From assembly GCA_027043985.1 (NCBI GenBank), contig JALUDQ010000005.1, forward strand, positions 1 to 21,745: 21,745 bases of DNA, given 5' to 3'. The stretch is from Desulfurococcales archaeon (GTDB lineage: Archaea > Thermoproteota > Thermoprotei_A > Sulfolobales > WANQ01). Shown piece after piece: positions 1-6,846 of the stretch (its first letter is position 1; each line of letters opens with the position of its first letter). The notes under the pieces are model-generated. The model made no database searches, was not told the origin of the DNA, and saw only the letters and a program-made list of their open reading frames with translations. The position numbers and the translations under genes are program-made.

Positions 1-1058
1 CTTGGCTCGTAAGCTTTGAGAATCTTTGAGAAGACTATGAGGGGTTCTAGGTATGCTTGTATGAGTAATTCGGCTTCACTACTCAATTGTTTTATTGTTA
101 TACGCGTTGAGGGGACAGCCCATAAGATATGCTGATATCGCGCACAGCGAAGTTCTCCTTCAAAAATGTAGGTGTTTTCTGGTAGCCTGTATTCTTCGAG
201 GACTCTGAGACCAGAATAAATTGGCTCTAACCCGGCTTTCCTCAAACCCTCTAGTACTTTGTCAATGTTTTCGTACCAGTCTCTTCTCGGAATATACTGG
301 TCTACTCCAACAGGTATTGGGACAATATCGTGGTGATAATATGTTGATAACTCTTTACCTAGTTTCTCGGCACCGCTTACCATTTTATCTGGGATTACTC
401 CAACAACAGTTTCTCGGAAGAATCTATAGGCGTGCGTGTACTGATTTAATACTCTTATCGGTAGTCTTGTCCAAAGCTTCTTAACTTGTTCTTCTGGTAT
501 ACCTATAGGGGTTCCTATCCAATAACTCTTAACTAGGAATAAAGCGTTTACTTCTGAGCCGTCGGGGGCCCGCCACTTGAAATCTGCTCCATGCTTAACT
601 ACATCGTGGCATGTCCCACGACCATAAACGTATGTTCCTATCCCGAGCTTAGCTAATACCTGTGGTATTTGAGGTACGTGGCCAAAGCTATCGGGAGTGT
701 ATACTACTTTGAGAACCCCGCCGAGTTTCTCGCCTAGTACCATGCCGGTTACAAGGTTTCTTATAAGAGACTCACCGTTAACTAGGTAGAGGTCTGGTTG
801 AGTATACCATGGACCTATCTCTAATCGTTTTTCTTTTACTAGTCTCCGTATCTTCTCCTCATACTCGGGATGCAATCTTAGGAACTCTAGTATTGGCGCT
901 ACTTGTCCGTCAAAGGTAAAGTATTTTATTAGTCCTTTCTCCATGGAGTCAAACAAGTATTTTAATTGATCATCTAGGTATTCTAATAGTTCGCTACGAG
1001 AAAGATACCATTGAAGATCCCAGTGGGTATGAGTGAACAGTAGAGCCTTCTTCAACAT
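1..1058 (-). CDS. GH38 family alpha-mannosidase, N-terminal part (cut by window edge)
   Basis: Retaining alpha-mannosidase of glycoside hydrolase family 38, probably cytoplasmic because no signal peptide is seen. Translating the minus strand from ATG at 1058 gives 352 open codons to the window edge, so the C-terminus is missing. Residues 10-17 read HTHWDLQW, the family's zinc motif (ligands H12 and D14). GPWYTQPD follows at 82-89, and PDSFGH at 122-127 holds the expected nucleophile D123. EGELRCARYQH near 300-310 and the later PSTRITIKQ match the family's mid-domain block. Family members are usually 800-1000 residues, so about 60% lies outside. The third zinc-ligand region is also outside. 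A loop at 249-257 reads PVGVDQYIP, where I recall other members being Gly/Asp-rich; substrate specificity may differ. TTG two codons upstream is an alternative start. The family call is firm; true mannose specificity is inferred. Confidence 0.9.
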   Translation of the reverse strand, partial: MLKKALLFTHTHWDLQWYLSRSELLEYLDDQLKYLFDSMEKGLIKYFTFDGQVAPILEFLRLHPEYEEKIRRLVKEKRLEIGPWYTQPDLYLVNGESLIRNLVTGMVLGEKLGGVLKVVYTPDSFGHVPQIPQVLAKLGIGTYVYGRGTCHDVVKHGADFKWRAPDGSEVNALFLVKSYWIGTPIGIPEEQVKKLWTRLPIRVLNQYTHAYRFFRETVVGVIPDKMVSGAEKLGKELSTYYHHDIVPIPVGVDQYIPRRDWYENIDKVLEGLRKAGLEPIYSGLRVLEEYRLPENTYIFEGELRCARYQHILWAVPSTRITIKQLSSEAELLIQAYLEPLIVFSKILKAYEP

Positions 1059-1099
1059 AGACAACCCTATATGGGGGGAAATCGTTTCTCTTGTCTAAA

Positions 1100-1130
1100 G
1101 CGTTATAATGTCATGGAAATAAGGTTTTTC
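1100..1130 (-). promoter_or_regulatory. Possible promoter for the GH38 gene
   Basis: On the minus strand an A-rich stretch leads into CCTTATTT (about 1117-1124), and a second candidate, TTATAACG, lies about 15 bp further on (about 1102-1109). Either would place the transcript start some 20-37 bp before the ATG at 1058. The boxes are not perfect, so the site is tentative. Confidence 0.35.
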
Positions 1131-1132
1131 CT

Positions 1133-1167
1133 AAAAACATTATGAGGGAAGATAGCTGAATTATCTT
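1133..1167 (-). terminator. Possible terminator after the 1173-2321 gene
   Basis: Just past the stop codon, the minus strand has a 6-bp inverted repeat (AAGATA / TATCTT, at 1149-1167) followed by a T5 run at about 1134-1138. Crenarchaeal termination relies mainly on T-runs, so the hairpin may be incidental. Confidence 0.35.
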
Positions 1168-1172
1168 AGAGC

Positions 1173-2321
1173 CTACTGTTTTAATGGTTTTATACTGGTA
1201 GTGTTTATTGATAGCTCATAGCTTCTATACATGTCTAATTGTCTCTCAGCAACAATTATGTAGCCGTGGTAGAAGGAGACTGGTACTCCTTTACTAGATA
1301 ACAAGTAGTCCATGTAACCCATTAGCGTGTTATTGTAGTATAGGTTGCATTTAATTACATAGAATTTTACTCCATCTACGGTTTTCTCTTCTACAGCTCC
1401 TATACGTATATCCCATAGATTAGACGTATTGTTTAACGTTATTACTGTGGTATTTCCGCCTGAATAGAATTTTGCTACTCCTTTCTCATAGTCTATTTCA
1501 ACAGATACATTTGGCTCTGTAGCAGTATATGACGTGATATTTATTTTAACAGGTCTATACTTGTCGTCAAAGACCGTTATTGTCTCGAAGGAAGAGTTTA
1601 TTGACTGATTCCCTATAATGGTTGAGGTTTTTGCCCTATATATTGTCTCCTTCATGTCCTCTGATGTAAGGATCCATCCCTTTACTATTACACTACTATT
1701 CCTAGTCATTGACTCGTTTCCATAGGTCTGGTTCTCAAAGAACTTGATGTTAACTATTAGGCTATGGTTATAGTATTTTTTGCCATTGAGCTCTACTATT
1801 CCAACAAATTTTGATGAGCTCATACCATTGCTTGTGGAGAGTAATTCCATATCGGTACCATAGTATCTTCCAACAATCTGCATCTTTGATTTAAGATTCA
1901 TTGTTATCTCTTCTATACTAGATAGGCCTGGGAAGGGCATTGTGAAAACAGGTAATAATCCTGCAGAATATTGGAGGGGGTATGTTTTCTGATAAGATGT
2001 TGTAAGCGATATGAATGTGTTTAAGGTATCAATAAAACCGCTGGCTAATGCTTTCTCTTCCTCTGTTAGCTCGCTGGTTATAGGGGTTAAGTTGTTTGGT
2101 GGAGTCGTTGTTGGAGTAGTAGTGTTTGTCAATGGTGGACTACTAGTAGATGTTGATGCTGTTGTAGACGGAGTTGTCGTCTTACCTGTAGTTGTAGGTG
2201 TTGTTGACGTGGTTGTTTGAGCTGGCTTCTGTGTTGCATAATATGCTCCTATAACTATGCCTATGACTACTACTATTATTAGGATGATTATGGTCTTACT
2301 TGTTAGAATATTTGCCAACAC
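1173..2321 (-). CDS. Membrane-anchored Thr/Ser/Pro-rich surface glycoprotein, function unknown
   Basis: A 382-residue protein that I cannot assign to a named family. Residues 9-29 form one hydrophobic signal-anchor segment. Residues 30-80 are a linker made almost only of Thr, Ser and Pro, typical of heavily glycosylated stalks on archaeal surface proteins. Residues 85-382 look like a folded, probably beta-rich external domain with a single Cys (C325). I count about 15 N-X-S/T sequons, most of them in the ectodomain. The start is GTG at 2321, supported by a GAGGAG Shine-Dalgarno site at 2327-2332 with a 5-nt spacer. The gene follows the two MFS genes on the same strand with a 59-bp gap, so it may be co-transcribed or have its own promoter. 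It could be a substrate-binding or sensing domain; this is not shown by the sequence. Confidence 0.75.
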   Translation of the reverse strand: MLANILTSKTIIILIIVVVIGIVIGAYYATQKPAQTTTSTTPTTTGKTTTPSTTASTSTSSPPLTNTTTPTTTPPNNLTPITSELTEEEKALASGFIDTLNTFISLTTSYQKTYPLQYSAGLLPVFTMPFPGLSSIEEITMNLKSKMQIVGRYYGTDMELLSTSNGMSSSKFVGIVELNGKKYYNHSLIVNIKFFENQTYGNESMTRNSSVIVKGWILTSEDMKETIYRAKTSTIIGNQSINSSFETITVFDDKYRPVKINITSYTATEPNVSVEIDYEKGVAKFYSGGNTTVITLNNTSNLWDIRIGAVEEKTVDGVKFYVIKCNLYYNNTLMGYMDYLLSSKGVPVSFYHGYIIVAERQLDMYRSYELSINTTSIKPLKQ

Positions 2322-2326
2322 TTATT

Positions 2327-2332
2327 CTCCTC
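2327..2332 (-). promoter_or_regulatory. Shine-Dalgarno site deciding the GTG start at 2321
   Basis: The minus strand reads GAGGAG, 5 nt before GTG, a strong match to the 3' end of archaeal 16S rRNA. It favours GTG 2321 over the TTG directly after it. Confidence 0.7.
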
Positions 2333-2367
2333 TAATTTCTCACTCTTAGTCCCAGAATACTACTAGT

Positions 2368-2381
2368 AAGGTTATAATATC
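2368..2381 (-). promoter_or_regulatory. Possible TATA box for the 1173-2321 gene
   Basis: The minus strand reads GATATTATAACC about 50 bp before the GTG start, overlapping the stop codon of the upstream MFS gene. A transcript start near 2349 would leave a leader of about 28 nt containing the Shine-Dalgarno site. The match is moderate. Confidence 0.35.
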
Positions 2382-3544
2382 TAGCGCTCTGTCCTCAACC
2401 TCTTATAGTATGCGTATGATGCGATAACCAGTAACCCTATACCTACTGGCAGAGGCGACACGCGTACTGCTGCAAGATATTCTCCAACAATACTTATCGT
2501 TAGTACTGGTGCGATAAGGTTGCCTAGGTCGAAGCCCCAGGCAAAGATTGCTGAAGCAAATCCGCGTCTATGAGAAGGCGTGTTCCTCAATGCTAGTGTT
2601 TGGAGTGAGGGGATAGTGAATCCTAATCCTATGCCGCTAAAGACTCCGGAGACATAGATCAATGGTGGATAGGGGTTGTAGGCTAATATTAGCCTGCCGA
2701 TAAAGCCGAAAAACAAGCCCATGGTTGCTGTAAGTTCTTCGCCCATGCGATCAGATAATACTCCACCGTAGACACGGGCTATTAGGCTTGAAAGTCCTTG
2801 AACACTCACGAATAATCCGAATATTGTTGCGGGTAGCCCTATTTCTTCGTAGTGGGCGGGGAGGAAGCTTATGACTAAGGCATAGCTTGAAGCATTTAAT
2901 GCGAAAACAGTCATGCTCATAAAGATACGCGACCAATTTGTTCTCGCACCAATACTCTTTGATATCTGCTTCCGAGCATGTCTTGATAGAACTACTGCTA
3001 TAAACGATAACATTATCAATGCTATAATAGTCACAACCAGTGATAAGAGGAAAACCGGCTTATAGCCCATTACGTCGACAATCCTACCACTAGTACTCGG
3101 GCCAAAGACATCGGTTAATCCTATCATTAAGCTACGCCAACCCATAAAAGTACCAACACTTTGTGGTGGGGCTAGATCAGCTGTAAGAGCAATAGATGAC
3201 GGTATAAAGGCTGCTACGCCAACTCCCTGGAGTATGCGTGCCAAGAAGAGACCCGATACATTATTTGCAGTATAGAAGAATAGCATTGATAATATTACTG
3301 CAATTAACCCGGTGTAAAGTAGGTGTAGTCGATACCCTTTATCGCTTATCAAACCGAATAGTGGTCTCAAAACAAAGGTTACAGCAAATAGGATAGACCA
3401 TATGAAGCCAACCGTGCGTGGATCTGCTCCAAGATATACAGCGTATCTTGATACTATAGGGTAGACGAAGGAGAGGGCTAGGAAAAAGGTGAAAACTACT
3501 GCATAGAATAGCACTACTACCTTAAAGCTAACGTCCTTCAACAC
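2381..3544 (-). CDS. MFS transporter, canonical 12-TM type
   Basis: Major facilitator superfamily permease of 387 residues, nearly all hydrophobic, fitting 12 membrane helices in two halves. The loop between helices 2 and 3 carries signature motif A, GLISDKGYR (64-72). Its repeat in the second half reads GGVLSDRMG. RILQGVGVAAFIPSS (103-117) matches the conserved helix-4 motif. The substrate cannot be told from sequence; drug efflux and sugar or organic-acid uptake are all possible. The start is GTG at 3544, inside the end of the upstream MFS gene, with GAGG about 10 nt before it. The 17-bp overlap implies translational coupling with that gene. Confidence 0.88.
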   Translation of the reverse strand: MLKDVSFKVVVLFYAVVFTFFLALSFVYPIVSRYAVYLGADPRTVGFIWSILFAVTFVLRPLFGLISDKGYRLHLLYTGLIAVILSMLFFYTANNVSGLFLARILQGVGVAAFIPSSIALTADLAPPQSVGTFMGWRSLMIGLTDVFGPSTSGRIVDVMGYKPVFLLSLVVTIIALIMLSFIAVVLSRHARKQISKSIGARTNWSRIFMSMTVFALNASSYALVISFLPAHYEEIGLPATIFGLFVSVQGLSSLIARVYGGVLSDRMGEELTATMGLFFGFIGRLILAYNPYPPLIYVSGVFSGIGLGFTIPSLQTLALRNTPSHRRGFASAIFAWGFDLGNLIAPVLTISIVGEYLAAVRVSPLPVGIGLLVIASYAYYKRLRTER

Positions 3545-4667
3545 ACTTCATCCTCTTAACAATGAGTGTTAAGACGAGACCAACTAAGCCATAAGCCATA
3601 AGCCCCACGAATACTTGGAGAGAACCATAATCGGCTAAGACCTTTATTATAAATGGCCCGGTAAGAGAGCCTAGGTTTGAAATAAAGCCTATAGCAAATA
3701 AACCTGAAGGCCTCCTACTATAGACGTGGGAGGCTAGGGTCCAGAAAGGAACACCACCAGCCTGAGTTAATCCTAGAAGAACGAGCCCCATACCACCAAT
3801 AACTCCTGTTTCCCCGAATACTAGGATTGTTCCAGCAAGAACCCCGAGGTATACTAGAAGCATAACGTTTACACTCGTATCGAAAACCCGGCTCCCTCTC
3901 CTACCAGTATAGTAGCCGTAGAACCCAGCTATGAGTGTCCATGCTATCGCTGCTAGTGAAAACTCGTTTACCCCGAAGGCTATGTCTATTATACCTTTAT
4001 CCTTCAAGTACTCTACTAGTCCTAGGAAGCCGTAGAGGAATCCCAAGATTATGTGGAAGCTCATACCCCAAAACCATAGGAAGGGTTCAAGCCAAACACT
4101 CGTATCAGCTTTCCCGCTCTGCTTAACATATGTGAAGTCATTATCAGATACTCGGAACCATGCTGATACGAGTACTAGTATTGCTACAGCTAAGTATACG
4201 TGTGCTCTCCTTACATCCATTCCAACCCAGTAAACCATATTGTTTCCAATAATACTACCAGTAAATATTCCGGCAAGAATTATAGAGGATGCTATAAACC
4301 CTTTACTCCCGCCCACAAGATTGTTTGAGTGAGCTACTAGGACTGGTATAGCTGTAAGAGATACTCCTTGCAGAAACCTTAATGCTAATACTTGGTAGGG
4401 GTCTCTAACCCATAGGAAGGCTAAACAAGTTATTGATAATATAATGTATGATATGAGGAGTATGCGGGAGGGTTTTGCGGGAATTATACTAGCTACGAGG
4501 AAGGCTAGAGAGAGCCCAGCCATGAATAATACCATTCCCCATCCAAGGAGATCTATTTCGCCTTGGACAGTACTAGCTAGATAGGGGTACATTGTTAGAG
4601 TAGCAAAGCCCACAGCCATCACAATGTGATCTAGTACCAGTTTCCCTACCGTATCCCTATACTCCAT
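3528..4667 (-). CDS. MFS transporter-like protein, divergent
   Basis: A 379-residue polytopic protein with about 11-12 membrane segments. RFLQG (97-101) matches the MFS helix-4 motif, and the second half has a motif-A-like loop, GYYTGRRGSR. The first-half loop that should carry motif A reads IIPAKPSR, so the canonical Asp and Gly residues are missing there. The two MFS genes therefore differ: the downstream one is canonical and this one is degenerate. Start ATG 4667 lacks a Shine-Dalgarno site. A clear TATA box puts the transcript start about 15 nt before the ATG, which fits a short-leader first gene of an operon. Transport function is inferred from the family and the substrate is unknown. 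Confidence 0.8.
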   Translation of the reverse strand: MEYRDTVGKLVLDHIVMAVGFATLTMYPYLASTVQGEIDLLGWGMVLFMAGLSLAFLVASIIPAKPSRILLISYIILSITCLAFLWVRDPYQVLALRFLQGVSLTAIPVLVAHSNNLVGGSKGFIASSIILAGIFTGSIIGNNMVYWVGMDVRRAHVYLAVAILVLVSAWFRVSDNDFTYVKQSGKADTSVWLEPFLWFWGMSFHIILGFLYGFLGLVEYLKDKGIIDIAFGVNEFSLAAIAWTLIAGFYGYYTGRRGSRVFDTSVNVMLLVYLGVLAGTILVFGETGVIGGMGLVLLGLTQAGGVPFWTLASHVYSRRPSGLFAIGFISNLGSLTGPFIIKVLADYGSLQVFVGLMAYGLVGLVLTLIVKRMKCVEGR

Positions 4668-4702
4668 TCCATATACGCCGGGAGGCTAAGAAGAGAGCAA
4701 GC

Positions 4703-4712
4703 AATATATAAG
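4703..4712 (-). promoter_or_regulatory. TATA box for the MFS pair
   Basis: The minus strand reads CTTATATATT, a good archaeal TATA box, about 40 bp before ATG 4667. The expected transcript start is near 4682. It shares the intergenic space with a divergent plus-strand promoter. Confidence 0.6.
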
Positions 4713-4743
4713 GATAATCTCTATTGTGTTCGAGTCCTTAGAA

Positions 4744-4752
4744 TTTTATAAG
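4744..4752 (+). promoter_or_regulatory. TATA box for the 4803 gene
   Basis: TTTTATAAG lies about 55 bp before ATG 4803. The predicted start near 4774 gives a leader of about 29 nt with a weak GGTGG element. Confidence 0.55.
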
Positions 4753-4802
4753 AAAATACCTTAAAACCCTGGTTAGATGCTAGACTCGGTGGCGATACCC
4801 TA

Positions 4803-5342
4803 ATGGCACAAGAAGTCCTTAAGGATAAACGAGTACTCTTGCTACTAGTAGCTATAGTAGTATTGCTTGCTTCCAACATGTTATTACTAGCATTATATAT
4901 TGATACCCAGGGGAAACTCCTACGATATAATGAAGTATTGAACAACATAAACGCCAAGTACGAGCTAGATAAATACAATAATGTATTGTCCAGGGGATTG
5001 CTCACTATAGAGTTGTCTAAGACTAATATCTACTTATTTGTAAGTACAGCATACTCTTACATATTATCTGCACAACTCCTTGGAAAATCCTCGGATCTCT
5101 CATTAAACTTGATCAACAATACGTTAGAAAACATTAACCGTAACATAGAGGAGATAAACCAGGTCATAAGAGAGCTATCAACAATTTCTCCACCAGTAAA
5201 CAATACCCAGGACTATGAGAAATTACTAGAAGATCTAACAGACTTAAAAGCATGCCTAATGCTAATGAGGAACACATTAGAGAACGGGATAAGTGATTTC
5301 AACCAGGTATCACAAGTACTGAATACTTGTTCTAAAAAATAG
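4803..5342 (+). CDS. Small membrane-anchored coiled-coil protein, function unknown
   Basis: A 179-residue protein with a short basic N-terminus (residues 1-10), one hydrophobic helix (11-32) and a mostly helical, Leu/Ile/Asn-rich remainder from about 36 to 170 that suggests coiled coils. The topology is probably N-in with the helical part outside. Two Cys residues (C151 and C176) near the C-terminus could form a disulfide, and there are two N-glycosylation sequons (N105, N133). I recognise no family. It stands divergently from the MFS operon and 59 bp before the AIM24 gene, each with its own TATA box, so an operon is not required. It could be a structural or signalling helper on the cell surface. 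Confidence 0.65.
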   Translation: MAQEVLKDKRVLLLLVAIVVLLASNMLLLALYIDTQGKLLRYNEVLNNINAKYELDKYNNVLSRGLLTIELSKTNIYLFVSTAYSYILSAQLLGKSSDLSLNLINNTLENINRNIEEINQVIRELSTISPPVNNTQDYEKLLEDLTDLKACLMLMRNTLENGISDFNQVSQVLNTCSKK

Positions 5343-5359
5343 TCTTTTATACAATACCT

Positions 5360-5370
5360 ATTTTATACTC
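5360..5370 (+). promoter_or_regulatory. TATA box for the AIM24 gene
   Basis: ATTTTATACTC lies about 37 bp before GTG 5402, giving a predicted leader of about 11 nt. A second similar box (CTTTTATAC, 5344-5352) lies upstream. Confidence 0.5.
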
Positions 5371-5401
5371 TAAGACTAGATAGGATATAAGACAATACTA
5401 G

Positions 5402-6079
5402 GTGAATGTTTTGAAATGGGAGGTTTCGCAGAGGCCAAGTTATTCTCTACTAAAAGTCTACTTGGATCCAGGTGAAAGTGTTACAGCTGAACCCGGAGCA
5501 ATGGTAATGTACCGTGGAAACGTTCAGGTAAAAACTCATACTGGTGGTGGCTTGTTTAAGGGTATAACAAGAGCCTTACTCGGCGGTGAAAGCGTTTTCA
5601 TGAACACCTTCATAGCTGGAAGCGGTGGCGGCGAGATCTGGTTTGCGCCAAGCCTACCCGGCGATATACAATACCATGAACTCCGTGGAGAAGAACTAAT
5701 AATCCAGGATACAAGCTATTTAGCCAATCATGGGAACATAGACTTAGGTGTCGCGTGGAGAGGGTTTAGAGGACTACTAGCTGAGGGAGAACTCTTCTGG
5801 CTTAAAGCGAAAGGCTATGGTGGGGTATGGATTAGCGCTTATGGTGGTATAGAGAGAATAGACCTAGGGCCCGGAGAATCCATGATACTAGACAACTTCC
5901 ACTTCGTTGCAATGACAAGTAGTCTTCAATGGCGTGTTAGAAAGTTTGGCGGTTTAAAGAGCTTCTTACTAGGCGGTGAGGGAATAGTCATAGAATTGAC
6001 TGGGCCTGGAACAGTATATGTTCAGACCAGAGCCTTACCACCCTTTGTTGGACTAATATCAAAATACATTAAAAAGTAG
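5402..6079 (+). CDS. AIM24 / TIGR00266 family protein
   Basis: A 225-residue protein of the AIM24 family (Pfam PF01987, old DUF124), widespread in archaea and bacteria and named after a yeast mitochondrial protein. Family members fold as beta-rich prisms and have no defined biochemical role. Family hallmarks seen here are AEPGAMVMYRGNVQ (29-42), the Gly-rich TGGGLFKGITRALLGGES (47-64), the FMNTF strand with AGSGGGEIWFAPSLPGDI, and a late GPGESMILDN strand. The length is normal for the family. The start is GTG at 5402 with essentially no Shine-Dalgarno site but a TATA box 37 bp upstream. No membrane segment is present, so it is probably cytoplasmic. Nothing nearby explains its job. Confidence 0.9.
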   Translation: MNVLKWEVSQRPSYSLLKVYLDPGESVTAEPGAMVMYRGNVQVKTHTGGGLFKGITRALLGGESVFMNTFIAGSGGGEIWFAPSLPGDIQYHELRGEELIIQDTSYLANHGNIDLGVAWRGFRGLLAEGELFWLKAKGYGGVWISAYGGIERIDLGPGESMILDNFHFVAMTSSLQWRVRKFGGLKSFLLGGEGIVIELTGPGTVYVQTRALPPFVGLISKYIKK

Positions 6080-6090
6080 TAGAGGAAACA

Positions 6091-6135
6091 TTTTTCTTGA
6101 ATAGTCTCGAGGCCATAGTATAATAACTTCTTTTT
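6091..6135 (+). terminator. T-runs after the AIM24 gene
   Basis: Two T5 runs, at 6091-6095 and 6131-6135, follow the stop codon at 6079. Consecutive T-runs are the usual crenarchaeal termination signal. The second lies inside the probable leader of the next gene, so the first is the better candidate. Confidence 0.4.
6115..6126 (+). promoter_or_regulatory. Possible TATA box for the DUF1028 gene
   Basis: A weak box, CATAGTATAATA, lies about 55 bp before the TTG start at 6175. It would give a leader of about 29 nt. Confidence 0.35.
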
Positions 6136-6174
6136 CCCAACTATTATCCTAGACTCAGGAGAGGTTGAGTAGGA

Positions 6175-6798
6175 TTGACGTATAGCATTGTTGCATTAGA
6201 CTTCGAGTCCAAACTTATAGGTGTAGGTGTTGCTAGTGGTAGCGTAGCTGTTGGTTCCCGTGTACCGTGGGCAAGAGCTGGTGTTGGCGGAGTAGCTACC
6301 CAGGCATATACTAATCCTATGATAGGTGTATGGGTTCTAAGGTTTCTTGAGGAAGGATATAATGCTGGTGAAGCATTATTTAGGGCACTAGCTATGGATT
6401 CTTCTCCCTCTATGAGGCAGGTAGCGGTAGTTAGCGCTAAGGGTGATGTAGCGACACATACAGGTAATAATGTTCCAAGACACTACGCTGAACACCGAGG
6501 CCACGGATATGCATGTGTGGGTAATATGCTTGTATCGAAGAGAGTTGTTGAGGAAATGTGTAAAGTATTCAATGAGTCTAAGGGGAGTCTTGCAGAACGT
6601 CTCCTCCAAGCACTCGAAGCTGGCCATAGAGAGGGAGGAGATGTACGCGGAGATCATAGTGCTGCGATCCTAGTTGTCGGCGAACACCCTATTTATGGTA
6701 AAGCCTATGATAAGATCATTGACTTACGCGTAGATTATTCCACAAATCCTATTGGAGAGTTAAAAGAATTGTACTGGCTTTGGATCAAGAGTAGGTAA
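6175..6798 (+). CDS. DUF1028 family protein, putative Ntn-hydrolase
   Basis: A 207-residue protein of the DUF1028 family (Pfam PF06267), which is related by fold to N-terminal-nucleophile hydrolases. Conserved blocks are TYSIVALDFES at the start, GVGVASGSVAVGSRVPWARAG (about 17-37, family core), GVATQAYTNP, GNMLVSKRVVEEM, and AERLLQALEAGHREGGDVRGDHSAA in two overlapping blocks near the C-terminus. The TTG at 6175 is chosen because it puts Thr at position 2, where the family has its conserved Thr. Removal of the initiator Met would expose it as a candidate nucleophile. The substrate is unknown; peptidoglycan- or amide-related roles proposed for bacterial relatives need not apply. It converges with the CBS gene 48 bp downstream. 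Confidence 0.88.
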   Translation: MTYSIVALDFESKLIGVGVASGSVAVGSRVPWARAGVGGVATQAYTNPMIGVWVLRFLEEGYNAGEALFRALAMDSSPSMRQVAVVSAKGDVATHTGNNVPRHYAEHRGHGYACVGNMLVSKRVVEEMCKVFNESKGSLAERLLQALEAGHREGGDVRGDHSAAILVVGEHPIYGKAYDKIIDLRVDYSTNPIGELKELYWLWIKSR

Positions 6799-6846
6799 AG
6801 ATATTGGAGAAGTCAAAATATTGTGTTAGTTTCCTTTCCTCTATCC

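Noticed and set aside
221..484. Open frame of 87 codons on the plus strand at the left edge
   Set aside because: The minus strand here encodes the GH38 domain with intact catalytic motifs, so this frame is a shadow.
2011..2220. Repetitive GTT/GTA stretch as a possible DNA repeat or array
   Set aside because: It is the coding complement of the Thr/Ser/Pro stalk. Units are irregular and there are no spacers.
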